From NCBI GenBank assembly GCA_930990965.1, contig CAKNRQ010000019.1, positions 1 through 44,525 of the forward strand: 44,525 bases of DNA. The letters are read 5' to 3'. This document shows, one piece after another, positions 33,060 to 41,169 of the stretch. This DNA is from an uncultured Clostridia bacterium (GTDB taxonomy: Bacteria > Bacillota > Clostridia > Oscillospirales > Oscillospiraceae). The notes beneath the pieces are model-generated. The model was not told the DNA's origin and made no database searches. It worked only from the letters and a program-made list of their open reading frames with translations. Positions within the stretch are counted from its first letter, which is position 1. Every line of letters begins with the position of its first letter. A program made the position numbers and the translations under genes.

Positions 33060-33527
33060 ATGAAAAAGAGACTAATAGCGGCATTTTGCGCCGGAATCCT
33101 GTTGGCTATGTCCGGATGCACACAGCAGGGCGGTGAGCCAGCCGAGACCGTCGGGGCTGAAATAGCCCTGCGAATCCAGATGGATGTAGAGGAGGACATC
33201 GGCCTGCTCCTCATAGACTACGAGGCCGGCGCTTCCAGCGGCAGCGGTGGCACATCCCACGCGGACAAGTCGCCCATAGAGCGCGACGAGCTGCTCTTTT
33301 ATACATTTGGCGAGCAGGACTTCGACAGCCCGGAGGACGTGGAAAACCTGTCGCTCACTTTCACGGTCGTAACGGAGTACGTCGACCCAAACTATGAGAA
33401 CGTATACCCGGAGGAGTACACAAAGCCAGCTGGTGAAGTCGCGCTGCAAGCGAGGTTCGGCGAGACCTATTCGATTACCATAACCGGGGACAAAACAGGC
33501 GGGTATACGGCCGCCTTGGCAGAATAG
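33060..33527 (+). CDS. Small putative lipoprotein
   Basis: 155 residues with GGAGGTGTG 6 bases upstream. The lipobox is in AAFCAGILLAMSGCTQ (Cys20), followed by a 135-residue acidic domain (MDVEEDIGLLLIDYEAG, then FGEQDFDSPEDVENLSLTF, then ARFGETYSITITGD). I recognise no family. Pairing with a membrane-bound Xre regulator suggests that it is either its target or its sensor. The stop is TAG, so amber is used as an ordinary stop in this genome. Confidence 0.75.
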   Translation: MKKRLIAAFCAGILLAMSGCTQQGGEPAETVGAEIALRIQMDVEEDIGLLLIDYEAGASSGSGGTSHADKSPIERDELLFYTFGEQDFDSPEDVENLSLTFTVVTEYVDPNYENVYPEEYTKPAGEVALQARFGETYSITITGDKTGGYTAALAE

Positions 33528-33673
33528 TCACGCCGGAGGCGGCTTTGACGCTGAGGGCGTATAAAATTCCGCTACTGCCCGCCGCGATCCAACTGCTGCG
33601 GCCACAGACGCGGTCCGTACCGCCTGCGTATACATGGATGAGCAGCGGAGCCAAAACTATTGTCGTTTTTAAT

Positions 33674-33710
33674 CATCCGGCACCTCCTACCAAAAAGGAG
33701 GTGCCGGATG
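33674..33710. other. 15-bp hairpin holding AGGAGGTG in its arms
   Basis: A perfect 15-bp inverted repeat (33674-33688 with 33696-33710) and 7-base loop, 19 bases downstream of the pepP stop. It lacks a T-tract on the minus strand, so it is a poor intrinsic terminator. In both orientations AGGAGGTGCCGG precedes an ATG: + strand an 11-codon frame (33708), minus strand a 34-codon frame (33676 to 33572). Confidence 0.5.
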
Positions 33711-33729
33711 TGCGCTCTGTACCGGTGGG

Positions 33730-34797
33730 TCAGAGGATTATGAGCTCCTTTGGCGCTTTCGTGATGTCCTCGTTGCCGTTGCCGGTCAGATATAGTACGT
33801 CCTCTATGCGGACGCCGAACTTACCGGGGATGTAGATACCGGGCTCTGCGGAGATGACCGCGCCATCACCGAGGGGCTGGTCGTTGCGCAGGTTGGCATT
33901 GGGGCTCTCGTGTATGTCGAGGCCCACGCCGTGGCCGAAGCCGTGGCCGAAGTATTCGCCGTAACCCGCGTCCGCTATTACCTTGGCCCCGGCAGAGTGT
34001 ACCTCGATGCCCGTCGCAGACGGCTTGGCGGCGGCGATGCCAGCCAACTGGGCGCGCAGGACGGTGTCATAGACGTTCTTCATCTCGTCAGTGGCGAAAC
34101 CCACGGCGACGGTGCGGGTCATGTCAGAGCAGTAGCCGTCCTTTATGCAGCCGAAGTCCATCGTGACGAAGTCGCCGGCCTTTATGACGGCGTCGCCGGG
34201 CACGCCGTGGGGCATGCTGGTGTGCGCGCCGGTGATGGCGATGGGGTCAAAGCTGTTCTTCTGAGCGCCGTGGCGCATCATGCGGTAGGTGAGTTCGGCT
34301 GCCAGCTCGCGCTCGGCCAGACCAGGTTTTATAAGCGGCAGGGTTTCCTCAAGCGCGGCTTCGGCAATGCGCTGGGCGGCTATGAGGCTCTCCAGCTCGT
34401 CGGCGCTCTTGTGCGCGCGCAGCGTGCGCATGAGGCCGCCCGCGGCGGCCAGGTCGCGGCCGAGAAGGTCCTCCATGCGCACATAGAGCTCGTGGGTGAG
34501 CTTGTCCTCTTCGGCGCCTATTACACCGGTCACGCCGGAGGCAAGCTCCTTTAAGCACGCGCCGAGCGGCTTTGCGGCAGTTGTGAGCAGCACATCCACG
34601 CCTTTGAAACATTTATTCTGGGCGTCCTCTATATAGCGCGAGTCGGTGACTAGCCAGGCCCCGTGCGGCGTTATGAGCGCCGCGCTGTCCGTGGGCATGA
34701 AGCCGGTGGCGTAGTATACGTTTTTGTCGTCCATCAGCAATATGGCGCCGAGCTTCGCGTTCTCGACGGCCTGCTGCAGTCTTTCAAGCCGTGTCAT
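33730..34797 (-). CDS. pepP: Xaa-Pro aminopeptidase/dipeptidase (M24B)
   Basis: 355 residues with GGAGGG 8 bases upstream. An N-terminal creatinase-like domain (about 1-125) precedes the pita-bread catalytic domain with all dinuclear metal ligands: Asp in TMDFGCIKDG, Asp in YCSDMTRT, His in GHGFGHGVGLDIHE, Glu in SAEPGIY and Glu in GVRIEDV. It removes residues N-terminal to proline. Short type, in between PepP and PepQ, common in Firmicutes and usually directly upstream of efp; here two genes on the other strand intervene. Confidence 0.92.
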   Translation of the reverse strand: MTRLERLQQAVENAKLGAILLMDDKNVYYATGFMPTDSAALITPHGAWLVTDSRYIEDAQNKCFKGVDVLLTTAAKPLGACLKELASGVTGVIGAEEDKLTHELYVRMEDLLGRDLAAAGGLMRTLRAHKSADELESLIAAQRIAEAALEETLPLIKPGLAERELAAELTYRMMRHGAQKNSFDPIAITGAHTSMPHGVPGDAVIKAGDFVTMDFGCIKDGYCSDMTRTVAVGFATDEMKNVYDTVLRAQLAGIAAAKPSATGIEVHSAGAKVIADAGYGEYFGHGFGHGVGLDIHESPNANLRNDQPLGDGAVISAEPGIYIPGKFGVRIEDVLYLTGNGNEDITKAPKELIIL

Positions 34798-34833
34798 ATG
34801 TTTATCCCTCCAAAAAATATGCTGATAAGGCGT

Positions 34834-35307
34834 TCACTCCACAGAGCCGCTCTCGTCAACGAGGAGTAGGTCGTCAACGCCGAGGCGGGCGGTGAGCAGA
34901 GTGTCGCCGGAGTATATGCTGACGCTCTCAATGCCGTCTATGGCGCAGAAGGTGAGCACTATGCACGCATCTGCTACCGTGCGGTTGTGCCCGGTCAGGG
35001 CAGCGTACTGCGGCGAGACGTATATCCGAAGCTCGCTGCCGTCAAGCTCCCAGCCGGTTATTTCAACCCCGTCAGGCAGGGCGCATTGCAGGTCTGGCTC
35101 GTCAGAGTCAGAGCTAAAGGCCACAACGGCGGCTTCTATTGCTCCCAGCGAGGTGTCAACGGCGACTTCTTCCGGCTCAATGGCAGGGCCGTCGGTGAGA
35201 TAGTAGGGTGAGACGGCCCGGTAGGCCACCACGTCCTCCGTACCTGCCATGGCGCATCCCGCAAGAAGCGCCAGGCAGACAGCGGCGAGAAATACACGTA
35301 TCTTCAT
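34834..35307 (-). CDS. GerMN-domain lipoprotein
   Basis: 157 residues from the ATG at 35307 with GAGGAGGT 6 bases upstream. Lipobox VCLALLAGCAM (Cys18). The rest fits the GerMN (sporulation/germination, also LpqB) domain: YLTDGPAIEPEEVAVDTSLG, ITGWELDGSELRIYVSPQYA, TVADACIVLTFCAIDGIESV, VSIYSGDTL. The start overlaps the histidine kinase stop (ATGA). Lipoproteins like this often modulate the kinase encoded in front of them. Confidence 0.8.
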   Translation of the reverse strand: MKIRVFLAAVCLALLAGCAMAGTEDVVAYRAVSPYYLTDGPAIEPEEVAVDTSLGAIEAAVVAFSSDSDEPDLQCALPDGVEITGWELDGSELRIYVSPQYAALTGHNRTVADACIVLTFCAIDGIESVSIYSGDTLLTARLGVDDLLLVDESGSVE

Positions 35308-36740
35308 GTGCCTACCTCCTCGTTCCAGGCAGGGAGGGTGACAGTGAAGCGCGTACCGCCGCCGTCGCGCGCGCACACGTTTATCTTGCCGCCCAATGCG
35401 GCCACGGCGTCGTGGACTATGGAGAGGCCGAGCCCCGAGCCGCCGCGCTCGCGCGAGCGGGCCTTGTCTACGCGATAGAAGCGCGAGAAGATGTTGGGCA
35501 GGTCGTCATCTGGTATGCCTATGCCAGTGTCCTCGACGGACAGGATTATGAAGCCCTCGTCACAGTGTACTTTTACGTTTACGCTGCCCTCGGGCACGTT
35601 GTATTTGATCGCGTTTTCGGCCAGGTTGAAGATAATCTGGTACATGTCGTCCTCGGGCGCGAGCACGATACATCCAGGCTCGGCGTCACAGTTGAGGGTG
35701 ACGCTGTTGCCCTCGGCCAGAGGGGCGAGCAGGCGCAGAGTGCTCTCTGCGGTCTCGCCGACGTTGACTGCCACGGAATTGGCTCGCACGCCGTCGTCAC
35801 GCCGCGAGAGGTCGAGGAGCTTTTCGGTTGTGCGCTGCAGGCGTTCGGCCTCGCTGGAGATGTCTGCGACGAACTCGCGCACGGTGCCCATGTCCATGCC
35901 CTCGGTCTCCGTTATGGAGTCGGCCAGCAGGCGTATGGCGGCAAGCGGGGTTTTGAGCTCATGCGAGGCGTCGGAGACGAAACGGCGGCGCTGCTCCTCG
36001 GTCTTTTGCAGGGTCTCGGTCATGGAGTTGAAGTCGGAGTAGAGCTCGGTGAGCTCGTCTCTGCCGTCGGGCACGACGCGCTGCGCATAGTCACCCTCGC
36101 GCACGGTGCGGATGGCCTGGGAGAGCCGGGTTATGCGTGTCGTGAAACGCTGCGTGAAGACATAAGTAAGCGCGCAGGCCAGGGCAAAGGCCACCAGGGA
36201 CACAGTGGCGAGCCGGTCGCGGAAGGCCAGTATGATGTCGGCCTGCTCTGTGTCGCGCTCGCAGATATATACCGCGCCGACTACGGCCCCGTCGCGCGAA
36301 ATGGGCATGGCTGCGCGCGAGACAAAGGCCCCGCCGGAGAAGTCGCAGTAGAACACCCTGCGGCTGTTCAGCGCCAGGATGATCTCCGAAATCAGCGCCA
36401 GCTTGCCTTCGGCCGGGGTTGAGGCGGTGTCGTAGAGCACACGGGCCGCAGCGTCGGTGACGATGATGCGCTCGAGCCCTGAGAGGCCCAGCAGGTCCAT
36501 GACCTGGGCCACGCCGTCGCCGGAGAGGGTGTCAAGGCCGGCCAGCGAGGCAGATATGACCGAGGCCTGCTCGGAGAGAGAGCTCTCTTTCTCCGAAAAG
36601 ACGATGTCGCGCGAGGCCGCGACGGGGTAGGTGTTGAGCAATATGAGCAGAGCGGCTATGAGCACGAAGAAGCCCAGCGCCAGCTTGAACTGGACTCCCG
36701 AGACAAACCGCAAACGCTTTTTTTGCACGGGGGCGCTCAC
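35304..36740 (-). CDS. Sensor histidine kinase (PhoR/WalK type)
   Basis: 478 residues from the GTG at 36740, which overlaps the regulator stop (GTGA); a TTG at 36767 is also possible. Two membrane helices (about 22-42 and 175-195) enclose an extracellular sensor domain; then HAMP (QRFTTRITRLSQAIRTVREG), DHp with the phosphorylated His in SDASHELKTPLAAIR, and the ATPase with N box (NLAENAIKYN), G1 (VEDTGIGIP), F box (FSRFYR) and G2 (GGSGLGLSI). It phosphorylates the response regulator encoded just upstream. The signal is unknown, probably envelope stress or phosphate. Confidence 0.93.
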   Translation of the reverse strand: MSAPVQKKRLRFVSGVQFKLALGFFVLIAALLILLNTYPVAASRDIVFSEKESSLSEQASVISASLAGLDTLSGDGVAQVMDLLGLSGLERIIVTDAAARVLYDTASTPAEGKLALISEIILALNSRRVFYCDFSGGAFVSRAAMPISRDGAVVGAVYICERDTEQADIILAFRDRLATVSLVAFALACALTYVFTQRFTTRITRLSQAIRTVREGDYAQRVVPDGRDELTELYSDFNSMTETLQKTEEQRRRFVSDASHELKTPLAAIRLLADSITETEGMDMGTVREFVADISSEAERLQRTTEKLLDLSRRDDGVRANSVAVNVGETAESTLRLLAPLAEGNSVTLNCDAEPGCIVLAPEDDMYQIIFNLAENAIKYNVPEGSVNVKVHCDEGFIILSVEDTGIGIPDDDLPNIFSRFYRVDKARSRERGGSGLGLSIVHDAVAALGGKINVCARDGGGTRFTVTLPAWNEEVGT

Positions 36741-37426
36741 TCGGCCAGATAGTAGCCCACGCCCCACTTGGTTATTATGAGCTTGGGCGAGGCGGGGTCG
36801 GCTTCGAGCTTCTCGCGCAGGCGGCGAATGTGTACGTCCACAGTGCGCGCGTCGCCCTGGTAGTCATAGCCCCAGACCAGGTCGAGCAGGCTGTCGCGGC
36901 TGAACACGCGCCCAGGCGAGCGCCAGAAGAGTTCGGCCAGGTCAAATTCTCGGGCGGTGAGGTCTATGGTCTCTCCGTCGCGGCGCGCGACGCGTTTCTC
37001 TGTGTCCAGCTCGACGCCGCCGTGCTCAAGCACGTGGGTGTTTTGCGTACCGGGCTGCTGCGCGGTTATGCCTGCGCGGCGCAGCAGCGCGCGTATCCGC
37101 GCCTTGAGCTCGAGGATGTTGAAGGGCTTGGTTATATAGTCGTCCGCGCCGGACTCAAAGCCGAGGAGCTTGTCCGCATCTTCGCTCTTGGCTGTGAGCA
37201 TTATTATGGGCACGGTCGAACTCTGACGTATGCGCTGGCAGGCCTCAAGCCCGTCCAGACCCGGCATCATGAGGTCGAGTATAATGAGGTCGTACCCGCC
37301 CTGGGCCGCCATCTGCACGGCGGTAGCGCCGTCGTAGCAGCACTCGACGGTGTAGCCCTCGTTTTCCAGGTTGAACTTAATGCCCTTTACGAGCAGCTTT
37401 TCGTCGTCAACTACCAGTATCTTCAT
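36737..37426 (-). CDS. OmpR/PhoB-family response regulator
   Basis: 229 residues from the ATG at 37426 with GTGGAGGA 6 bases upstream. The receiver domain has the acidic pocket (VVDDEK), the phospho-acceptor Asp in LIILDLMMPGLDG, Thr in MLTAKSE and Lys in YITKPFN. The C-terminal winged helix (about 130-228) has LTAREFDLAELFWRSPGRVF and TVDVHIRRLREKLE. It partners the following kinase. The start lies inside the end of the comEA gene (20-base overlap), so the competence-type gene and the two-component pair share one transcript. Confidence 0.94.
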   Translation of the reverse strand: MKILVVDDEKLLVKGIKFNLENEGYTVECCYDGATAVQMAAQGGYDLIILDLMMPGLDGLEACQRIRQSSTVPIIMLTAKSEDADKLLGFESGADDYITKPFNILELKARIRALLRRAGITAQQPGTQNTHVLEHGGVELDTEKRVARRDGETIDLTAREFDLAELFWRSPGRVFSRDSLLDLVWGYDYQGDARTVDVHIRRLREKLEADPASPKLIITKWGVGYYLAE

Positions 37427-37775
37427 CAGTTTCCTCCACACAGATGTAGTCGATAAAACCCGAAAGGAGCTCCAGGTCTATGCCCGGCACGGCTATGAGC
37501 TCGTACTCGCTCTGAAAAGCCCCGTATTTCTCGCGGTAGTCGATTATTGCCCCGGCCTTCACGGGGCCTATTCCGGGCAGAAGTTCCAGATCCTCTGCCG
37601 TGGCGCGGTTCAAGTCCATGCGGCCGTTTGCGCCCTGCCAGGCGAAAGGAGAGGCGGCGCTGCCGCGCTCGGCATATACGCCTCCGGGTGTTTCCTGCGG
37701 CCAGAGCACGGCCGCCGCCAGCAGCACTGTTATAAGCGGCAGAGCGAACTTCAAAAGGCGGCGCTTTCCTGTCAA
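37407..37775 (-). CDS. comEA: ComEA-like helix-hairpin-helix protein
   Basis: 122 residues from the TTG at 37775, which has GGAGGT 7 bases upstream; the GTG at 37784 abuts that site. One N-terminal membrane helix (FALPLITVLLAAAVLW) is followed by a short linker and a helix-hairpin-helix pair: MDLNRATAEDLELLPGIGP and AGAIIDYREKYGAFQS. This binds double-stranded DNA without sequence preference. In competence ComEA captures incoming DNA at the membrane. It lacks the longer linker of Bacillus ComEA. Possible function in DNA uptake is inferred. Confidence 0.85.
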   Translation of the reverse strand: MTGKRRLLKFALPLITVLLAAAVLWPQETPGGVYAERGSAASPFAWQGANGRMDLNRATAEDLELLPGIGPVKAGAIIDYREKYGAFQSEYELIAVPGIDLELLSGFIDYICVEETDEDTGS

Positions 37776-37915
37776 GGGTCTCACCTCCGGCGGGAATTGT
37801 TAGGGTATTGCTTTTCGAGCTCAAAAAATGTATAATCGTATACAACTTTGATACATCTTGTATTGCGGGTCTTACACCTTAATATACATGATACCACATC
37901 TGTGCGGAGATGGAT

Positions 37916-39799
37916 ATGAAAAAAATCAAGATATTTTCCCTAATACTCAGCTTGCTGCTGCTTGCGGGCGCGCTTACCCCGGCTGCGCTGGCTGACGAGC
38001 AGGAGCTCAGCGCGCCGGAGCTGCGTTCGGCAGCGGCCATAGTAATAGACGAATCAACAGGGCGCCCGCTGTACACATACAACGCCGACGAACGCCGGGA
38101 GCCCGCTTCGCTGACGAAAATTATGACCGTTCTGCTGGCCGCAGAGGCTGTGGAGAGGGGAGAGGTATCGACTTCGGACACAGTTACGGCGGGGAATGAA
38201 GCGGTACAGGGAATGATTGAAGAGGGCAGCACCGCCGGAATACAGATTGGAGAGACCATGAGCCTGGGGGACCTGCTGTACTGCGCTATGCTCAGTTCGG
38301 CCAACGAGGCCTGCAACATAATAGCAGTGTACATTTCCGGCTCGCTGGACTCCTTCGTCAGCAAAATGAATGAACGCGCATCCGAGCTCGGCTGCACGGG
38401 CACGCACTTTGCCAATACGCACGGCCTGCCGGATTCGGAGCACTATACTACGGCGCGGGATATGGCGATTATAACCCGCGAAGCTATGAGTCACGAGCTT
38501 TTTGTTGAAATATCAAGCACGGTCAGCTATACGGTCCCGGCGACAAATATGTCCGCGGAAAGGCAGCTGTCAAACTCTAACGGGCTTATAAACCCCGAGA
38601 CGACCGTCTATCCGGGCAACTACTACGAGTATGCCCGTGCTGGAAAGACCGGCCACACTACGGCCGCCGGCTACTGCTTGGCGTCGCTGGCAGAGCGGGA
38701 CGGGATAAGCCTTATAGCAGTTGTGCTCGGCGGTGAGTATACCCAGGGCGACGACGGCAGCTACATATACACAAACTTCACGGACAGCCGTACCCTCTAC
38801 ACCTGGGTGTATGAAAACTTCAGCATGCAGGAAGTGCTGAGCTCCACAGAAATAGTTACCAGCGCGACGGTCGCTCTGGCTGAAGACAATGGCCGGGCTT
38901 CGCTCAGACCGCAGCAATCCATAACTGCGCTGCTGCCGAACACCGGGTTTGACACTTCAACTCTGGAGCGCGATATAGAGCTTTACAGTGATTCCAACGG
39001 TGAGGAACTGATGGCCCCGATCGCTGCCGGAAGCGTGCTGGGCGTGGTGACGGTCAGCCTGGACGGCTACGTGCTCGGCTCAAGCAGCCTGGTGACAAGC
39101 GGTACGGTGGAGCTGGCGCGCAGTGAGTACATGAAGCAGGAGATAGCCGGGTTCTTCAGCAATATATGGGTTGAAATCATCCTCATCGTGCTTGTCGCGG
39201 CCGTGGCCCTGTACATAGCCAGCGTGGTGCGCTACCGCAAGCTGCACAAGCGGCATTTGCAGTCGCTGGAGCAGGCCGAGGAGAGGATCGCACGCCGCCG
39301 CGCGGAAGAAGAGGAGGAATATTACTCCCAGGTCGCTCAGAGTGTACAGCGCCCCGCGGCCGTTTCCAGACCGGCGCCTGTGTCTGATGAAAACGAGATT
39401 ATAGACGAGAAGACTACCGTGCTCACAGGAGTGGGCCGGCAAAGTGCCCAGGCTGCATCTGCAACGAGAGACGAGCCCGTGCAGCGCACGGCTGTACCGC
39501 GCTCCGGTGTGACGCCGCTGCGTCCGACAGTTCAGAATACCGAATCGGCTCAACCCCCGCGCCGTCCGGTGAACAGGCCGGGCGACACGAGCCAGCCGCA
39601 GCGCCGCTCTGCGCCGGCTGCCTCGCAGCGTCCAACGCCGCCGCCTGCGCGCCAGACACCGTCGGTCCCGCGTCAGGCGCCGCCGCCGCGCACGGGCAGC
39701 GCCGGAGCGCCCACGAACGACAAGGCCAGGCGCGACTACTTTGAGGAGTTCTTCCGCAACAACGGCACCAACAACCGTGATTCGTCTGATAAACAGTAA
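37916..39799 (+). CDS. dacF: D-alanyl-D-alanine carboxypeptidase (DacF-type, PBP5 family) with long Pro-rich tail
   Basis: 627 residues from the ATG at 37916 (GGAGA about 5 bases upstream; the ATG at 37910 abuts it). Signal peptide about 1-27 (ending PAALADE). Catalytic motifs are complete: Ser65-x-x-Lys68 (PASLTKIM), Ser128-Ala-Asn130 and the KTG in GKTGHTTAAG. It trims the terminal D-Ala of peptidoglycan stem peptides. After the PBP5-type C domain comes a membrane helix (about 413-437: VEIILIVLVAAVALYIASVV) and then about 185 residues of disordered cytoplasmic tail rich in Pro, Arg, Gln and Ala, with many PP pairs. That tail is unusual for the family. Confidence 0.93.
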   Translation: MKKIKIFSLILSLLLLAGALTPAALADEQELSAPELRSAAAIVIDESTGRPLYTYNADERREPASLTKIMTVLLAAEAVERGEVSTSDTVTAGNEAVQGMIEEGSTAGIQIGETMSLGDLLYCAMLSSANEACNIIAVYISGSLDSFVSKMNERASELGCTGTHFANTHGLPDSEHYTTARDMAIITREAMSHELFVEISSTVSYTVPATNMSAERQLSNSNGLINPETTVYPGNYYEYARAGKTGHTTAAGYCLASLAERDGISLIAVVLGGEYTQGDDGSYIYTNFTDSRTLYTWVYENFSMQEVLSSTEIVTSATVALAEDNGRASLRPQQSITALLPNTGFDTSTLERDIELYSDSNGEELMAPIAAGSVLGVVTVSLDGYVLGSSSLVTSGTVELARSEYMKQEIAGFFSNIWVEIILIVLVAAVALYIASVVRYRKLHKRHLQSLEQAEERIARRRAEEEEEYYSQVAQSVQRPAAVSRPAPVSDENEIIDEKTTVLTGVGRQSAQAASATRDEPVQRTAVPRSGVTPLRPTVQNTESAQPPRRPVNRPGDTSQPQRRSAPAASQRPTPPPARQTPSVPRQAPPPRTGSAGAPTNDKARRDYFEEFFRNNGTNNRDSSDKQ

Positions 39800-39801
39800 T
39801 A

Positions 39802-39832
39802 AAAGGCCCCAGGCAGATTGCCTGGGGCCTTT
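39802..39832. terminator. Bidirectional terminator between dacF and pfkA
   Basis: A perfect 14-bp stem (AAAGGCCCCAGGCA and complement) with a 3-base loop between convergent genes; T-rich on both exits. Confidence 0.85.
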
Positions 39833-39849
39833 CAACATGTGTCAGTTTG

Positions 39850-40935
39850 TCAGTCTCCGAACTTTATGCCAATGTCACGGGCGGTCTGTATGAGCGGGTG
39901 ATCAGTGGGCAGGAACTTTGTGCGGCTGGCCGCGTCTTCAAGCGGGACGGAAACTATGCTTCCATTGCGTATGCCGACCATAGTGCTGTACTGCTTTTGC
40001 ATTATCAGATGTGCGGCTGCGGTGCCGAATTGCGTGGCCAGCACGCGGTCATAGGGGCAGGGGGGGCCTCCGCGCTGATAGTGACCGGGTATGGTGACGC
40101 GGGTCTCCTGGCCGGTGATGGCCTCCAGCTCGCTCGCTATGCGGTAGGAAATCGTGGAGTGACGGCTCTGCTCTTTCTCACGGCGGCGCTCCTCTTCGCT
40201 CATCACCGCGTCGGTGTCGCTCACCGCGCCCTCGGCCACGGCGATGATGGTGAAGTTGCGGCCCTGGCGGCGGCGCTCCTCAATGGCGAGGGCAATCTTG
40301 TCGATATTATACGGGATCTCCGGGATGAGAATTATATCTGCGCCGGAGGCAATGCCGGCGTGCAGGGTAAGCCAGCCAGCGTCGCGGCCCATCAGCTCAA
40401 CGAGGAAAACACGCGAGTGGCTGCTCGCGGTGGAGTGTATATAGTCGATGACGTTTGTGCCGATGTCCACCGCGCTCTGGAATCCGAAGGTGGTGTCTGT
40501 GCCGTAGATATCGTTGTCTATGGTCTTGGGCAGCGTGACTATGTTCATTCCGGCGTCGGAAAGGAGCTTTGCGCTCTTCTGCGTGCCGTTGCCGCCCATG
40601 ACAACCAGGCAGTCCAGATTGAGGCGGTTATACGTGTCCAGCATGGCCGGCATGAGGTCGTTGCCGTCGTCATCGACTATGGCCTTGCCGGGTATATATT
40701 TTTGACGCGAAGTGCCGAGAATGGTGCCGCCCTCAGTCAGTATGCCGGAAAAGTCCTTGCGCTCCATGTATTTGTAGTCGCCTTCTATGAGACCCTTGTA
40801 TCCGTCATACATGCCGAAAATTTCAACGTTGTCTACATACTGAAAAAGCGCCTTACCTACGCCGCGTATAGCGGCGTTCAGACCCTGGCAGTCGCCGCCA
40901 GAGGTCACAAGGCCGACTCTGGTATTTCTCTTCAT
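39850..40935 (-). CDS. pfkA: 6-phosphofructokinase
   Basis: 361 residues with GGAGG 7 bases upstream. It phosphorylates fructose 6-phosphate in glycolysis. Motifs: TSGGDCQGLNAAIRG (phosphoryl donor loop), MGGNGTQKSA, PKTIDNDIYG (catalytic Asp), MGRDAGWLTL and PGHYQRGGPPCPYDR. The donor-specificity pair is mixed: Gly in GGNGT (as in ATP enzymes; PPi enzymes have Asp) with Lys in PKTIDND (as in PPi enzymes). This combination is known from the mixed-substrate group, e.g. actinobacterial ATP enzymes, so ATP is more likely but not certain. The + strand frame opposite (39847-40974) is a shadow. Confidence 0.95.
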   Translation of the reverse strand: MKRNTRVGLVTSGGDCQGLNAAIRGVGKALFQYVDNVEIFGMYDGYKGLIEGDYKYMERKDFSGILTEGGTILGTSRQKYIPGKAIVDDDGNDLMPAMLDTYNRLNLDCLVVMGGNGTQKSAKLLSDAGMNIVTLPKTIDNDIYGTDTTFGFQSAVDIGTNVIDYIHSTASSHSRVFLVELMGRDAGWLTLHAGIASGADIILIPEIPYNIDKIALAIEERRRQGRNFTIIAVAEGAVSDTDAVMSEEERRREKEQSRHSTISYRIASELEAITGQETRVTIPGHYQRGGPPCPYDRVLATQFGTAAAHLIMQKQYSTMVGIRNGSIVSVPLEDAASRTKFLPTDHPLIQTARDIGIKFGD

Positions 40936-40986
40936 ACGGTCAAACCTCCGCTAATTTTATCGAAATATACCTGATACAGCAGAGTT

Positions 40987-41015
40987 ATCATACTTTATTA
41001 AGCGCCGCTTGTCAA
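40987..41015 (-). promoter_or_regulatory. pfkA promoter
   Basis: Minus-strand perfect TTGACA (41010-41015), a 17-base spacer and TATGAT (40987-40992). Confidence 0.7.
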
Positions 41016-41023
41016 CAATATTG

Positions 41024-41067
41024 CAAGTGCTTTCCACTTGACTTTCAATTCGATTTTGTGGTAAAAA
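41024..41067 (+). promoter_or_regulatory. Possible promoter and operator of the DUF2798 gene
   Basis: TTGACT (41038-41043), an 18-base spacer, TAAAAA (41062-41067). A perfect inverted repeat CAAGTG-5-CACTTG (41024-41040) overlaps the -35 box and could be a repressor site. Confidence 0.4.
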
Positions 41068-41130
41068 ATAAGTGCCGTGTAGCGGAAAGCAAAGCGTATG
41101 GCGCATTGTGCGCCATGCGCTTATTTTTTT
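41063..41130 (+). promoter_or_regulatory. Structured leader with intrinsic terminator before the DUF2798 gene
   Basis: A 14-bp stem with a single G-U pair (41092-41105 with 41109-41122), 3-base loop, then A and T7: a textbook terminator, yet no gene precedes it on this strand. AAAAAATAAG (41063-41072) can pair with CTTATTTTTT (41120-41129) and hide the T-tract. Attenuator, riboswitch expression platform or small RNA are possible. Confidence 0.5.
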
Positions 41131-41169
41131 GCGAGGCGAGACAGTTGGCGCAAAAGTGCGGAGGTAAGT

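Noticed and set aside
33545-33835. 96-codon open frame on the + strand
   Set aside because: Crosses the 15-bp hairpin and the pepP 3' end, no ribosome site, no recognisable protein.
35208-36422. 404-codon open frame on the + strand
   Set aside because: Shadow of the histidine kinase gene, which has all kinase boxes.
39847-40974. 375-codon open frame on the + strand
   Set aside because: Shadow of pfkA; its translation is Ala/Val/Gly/His-rich without motifs.
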